Positions 13,560 to 14,898 of a stretch of 14,898 bases of DNA are shown here, piece by piece. Each line of letters opens with the position of its first letter. The first letter of the stretch is position 1. The stretch comes from CAIUKV01 sp041659105. Its GTDB lineage: Bacteria > Actinomycetota > Acidimicrobiia > IMCC26256 > PALSA-555. Made by a program: the position numbers and the translations under genes. The notes under the pieces are model-generated. The model was not told the origin of the DNA. It ran no database searches and worked only from the letters and a program-made list of their open reading frames with translations. The DNA is taken from assembly GCA_041659105.1 (NCBI GenBank), contig JBAZYX010000100.1:1-14898 (forward strand), read 5' to 3'.

Positions 13560-14898
13560 GTGCACCGAGGCAGACACCCCGACATCGCCAGATCGACCGC
13601 CAAGAGAGACGTCAAGGGACTGGTCAAGGCACTCGGCTGCCCCGGTGACGGGAAGGTTCGGGCGGCTGCCGCCGACGCGCTCGCCAGCCTCGGCGATCCT
13701 CGGGCCGTCGAGCCCCTGGTCGCGACCCTCGGCGACGACCACGCGAACGTGCGCACGGCAGCCATCGCCGCGCTCGGCGAGCTCGCCGACCCCCGGGCCG
13801 TCGATGCCCTGGCCGCCGTCCTCAGCCGCGACCACGTGTTGACGGGCGACGCCGCGCTCTCGGCGCTGGTCATGATCGGCGCCCCTTCCGTCGACGCCCT
13901 CGTCACGACCCTCGAGAACGACAACGGCTTCGTCCGAGAAGATGCCGCCACGGCTCTCGGACAGATCGGCGACATGCGGGCGGTCGAGCCCCTCGTCGCC
14001 ACCCTCCACGACAACAAGGAGTCGGTCCGAGCGGCGGCCGCCGCGGCACTCGACCGGCTCGGTTGGAGCCCAGACCCCGGAGCAGCTGGTGCGGCCTACT
14101 GGGTCGCCAAACGCCAATGGGGCAAGTGCGTCAAGGCGGCGGCGATCGAGCCTCTCGTGGCCGTCCTCCATGACGAAGACGAGGCCGTCCGAAAGAGCGC
14201 GAGCCGAGTGCTCGTCAGGATCGGCGCCCGGGCCGTCGAGTCACTGATCGACTCGCTCGGCTGGGCCGACTGGACCACCGAAGCGGTCCTCGTCGACATC
14301 GGAGCTCCCGCCGTGGAGCCCCTCGTCGCGCACCTCCACGACGAGCGGAGCGGGCGCCGCGAAGCGATCGCCCGGGTGCTCGGAACGATCGGCGACGCCC
14401 GGGCCGTCGAACCGCTCATCCCCAGGCTCGACGATCAAGCCGACACAGTTCGCTCGGCTGCCGCCACCGCGCTCGGACGCATCGGCGACACCCGTGCCGT
14501 CGAACCGCTCATCCCCGTGCTCGACGATCGAGCCAACGCAGTTCGCGCGGCTGCCGCCACCGCGCTCGGACGCATCGGCGACACCCGTGCCGTCGAACCG
14601 CTCGTCGGTGTCGTCCAGGGCCAGACGGGGTTCGTGCGCAGGGATGCCGCCGACGCGCTGGACGCGCTGGGCTGGAGCCCGGATGCAGGACCGGCCGCGG
14701 TGGCCTACTGGATCGCCAAGCAGCACTGGGACGCCTGCGTCCAGGTCGCCGCCGTCGAGCCTCTCATCGCGGCCTTGGGTGATGCGATCGGCTCCGTGCG
14801 CACGGGAGCCGCCACGGCGCTCGGCCAGATCGCCGATCCCCGGGCCGTCGACGCGCTCATCACCGTCCTCAACGACAACGGAGAGGAGGTCGAAGTGC
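13560..14898 (+). CDS. HEAT-repeat protein (3' end beyond window)
   Basis: An open frame of 446 codons from GTG 13560, with AAAGGG at 13548-13553 and no stop before the window end. It consists of about a dozen HEAT (PBS-lyase-type) repeats of 29-31 residues with consensus VRxxAAxALGxIGDxRAVEPLIxxL, a solenoid normally used for protein-protein contact. Two places carry an insertion with GWSPD, then AYW(V/I)AK, W and CV (residues 168-191 and 371-394), a pattern seen in other bacterial HEAT proteins. There is no signal peptide or membrane segment, so it is probably cytoplasmic. Many positions match CpcE-like lyases only by repeat type, so no lyase function is claimed. It follows the secreted protein gene by 105 bp without a clear terminator. 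The partner is unknown. Confidence 0.88.
   Translation, partial: MHRGRHPDIARSTAKRDVKGLVKALGCPGDGKVRAAAADALASLGDPRAVEPLVATLGDDHANVRTAAIAALGELADPRAVDALAAVLSRDHVLTGDAALSALVMIGAPSVDALVTTLENDNGFVREDAATALGQIGDMRAVEPLVATLHDNKESVRAAAAAALDRLGWSPDPGAAGAAYWVAKRQWGKCVKAAAIEPLVAVLHDEDEAVRKSASRVLVRIGARAVESLIDSLGWADWTTEAVLVDIGAPAVEPLVAHLHDERSGRREAIARVLGTIGDARAVEPLIPRLDDQADTVRSAAATALGRIGDTRAVEPLIPVLDDRANAVRAAAATALGRIGDTRAVEPLVGVVQGQTGFVRRDAADALDALGWSPDAGPAAVAYWIAKQHWDACVQVAAVEPLIAALGDAIGSVRTGAATALGQIADPRAVDALITVLNDNGEEVEV
14058..14778 (+). repeat. 609-bp-spaced duplicated module inside the HEAT gene
   Basis: The segments starting at 14058 and 14667 (each about 110 bp) encode LGWSPD(P/A)G ... YW(V/I)AK ... 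W ... CV ... (I/V)EPL. They lie exactly 203 codons apart, which points to duplication of a block of about six HEAT repeats. The copies have diverged at DNA level but keep the Trp, Tyr and Cys positions. Confidence 0.65.
14430..14615 (+). repeat. 93-bp tandem repeat inside the HEAT gene
   Basis: Two consecutive 93-bp units (14430-14522 and 14523-14615, 31 codons each) differ at only four positions in their first 81 bases. They encode DD(Q/R)A(D/N)(T/A)VR(S/A)AAATALGRIGDTRAVEPL. This near-identity contrasts with the other, divergent HEAT repeats and indicates a recent in-frame duplication or gene conversion. Confidence 0.8.

Overview
The window is GC-rich throughout (roughly 70 % by eye), densely packed, and has GTG starts, ATGA start/stop overlaps and GC hairpins without T-tracts. 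Together with a CadI-like metalloenzyme and an actinobacterial-type small secreted protein, this suggests a high-GC Actinomycetota chromosome, perhaps an uncultured Acidimicrobiia-like lineage. That placement is an inference from composition and gene types, not from a marker gene. No RNA gene, CRISPR array or insertion sequence was seen, and no gene-free stretch exceeds about 130 bases.

Left block (1-5762, + strand): the 3' end of one ABC permease gene, a second permease gene, and a BMP-family (PnrA/NupN-like) solute-binding protein gene. These are followed by two tandem isochorismatase-fold genes and an amidase-signature hydrolase gene. The second isochorismatase-fold protein (3551-4264) closely resembles Rhizobium biuret hydrolase BiuH and keeps the Asp/Lys/Cys triad. 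The first (2880-3554) is a paralogue that has lost all three catalytic residues and looks like a pseudoenzyme. I read the block as an import-and-hydrolysis module for a biuret/ureide-like nitrogen compound, with the amidase as candidate for the next amide cleavage. A strong hairpin at 2815-2840 separates transporter from enzyme genes. A 12-bp-stem hairpin at 5794-5829 closes the block against the convergent cadI gene.

Metal-resistance pair (5841-6716): a CadI/ArsI-family glyoxalase-fold gene on the minus strand, divergent from an ArsR-family repressor gene. The shared 102-bp control region holds a good sigma-70 promoter for the glyoxalase gene and TCGATA repeats overlapping its likely transcription start. 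A YqeY-domain protein gene follows the repressor by 10 bp.

Middle block (7253-10731, + strand): a cyclase-family (kynurenine-formamidase-like) hydrolase, a YaaA/DUF328 peroxide-stress-type protein, an SDR oxidoreductase, and an alpha-acetolactate decarboxylase lying 9 bp behind the SDR.

Right block: two minus-strand genes, a beta-lactamase-fold serine hydrolase followed by an SDR-fold protein with an altered active site (YxxxN). Then, on the + strand, come a small secreted protein and a long HEAT-repeat protein (13560 to the window end, incomplete) with internal tandem DNA repeats and a duplicated GWSPD...YW module.

The most unusual element is the active enzyme/pseudoenzyme pair in the BiuH locus. 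The amidase gene is joined to biuH by an 18-codon mini-ORF that overlaps the stop of one and the start of the other.
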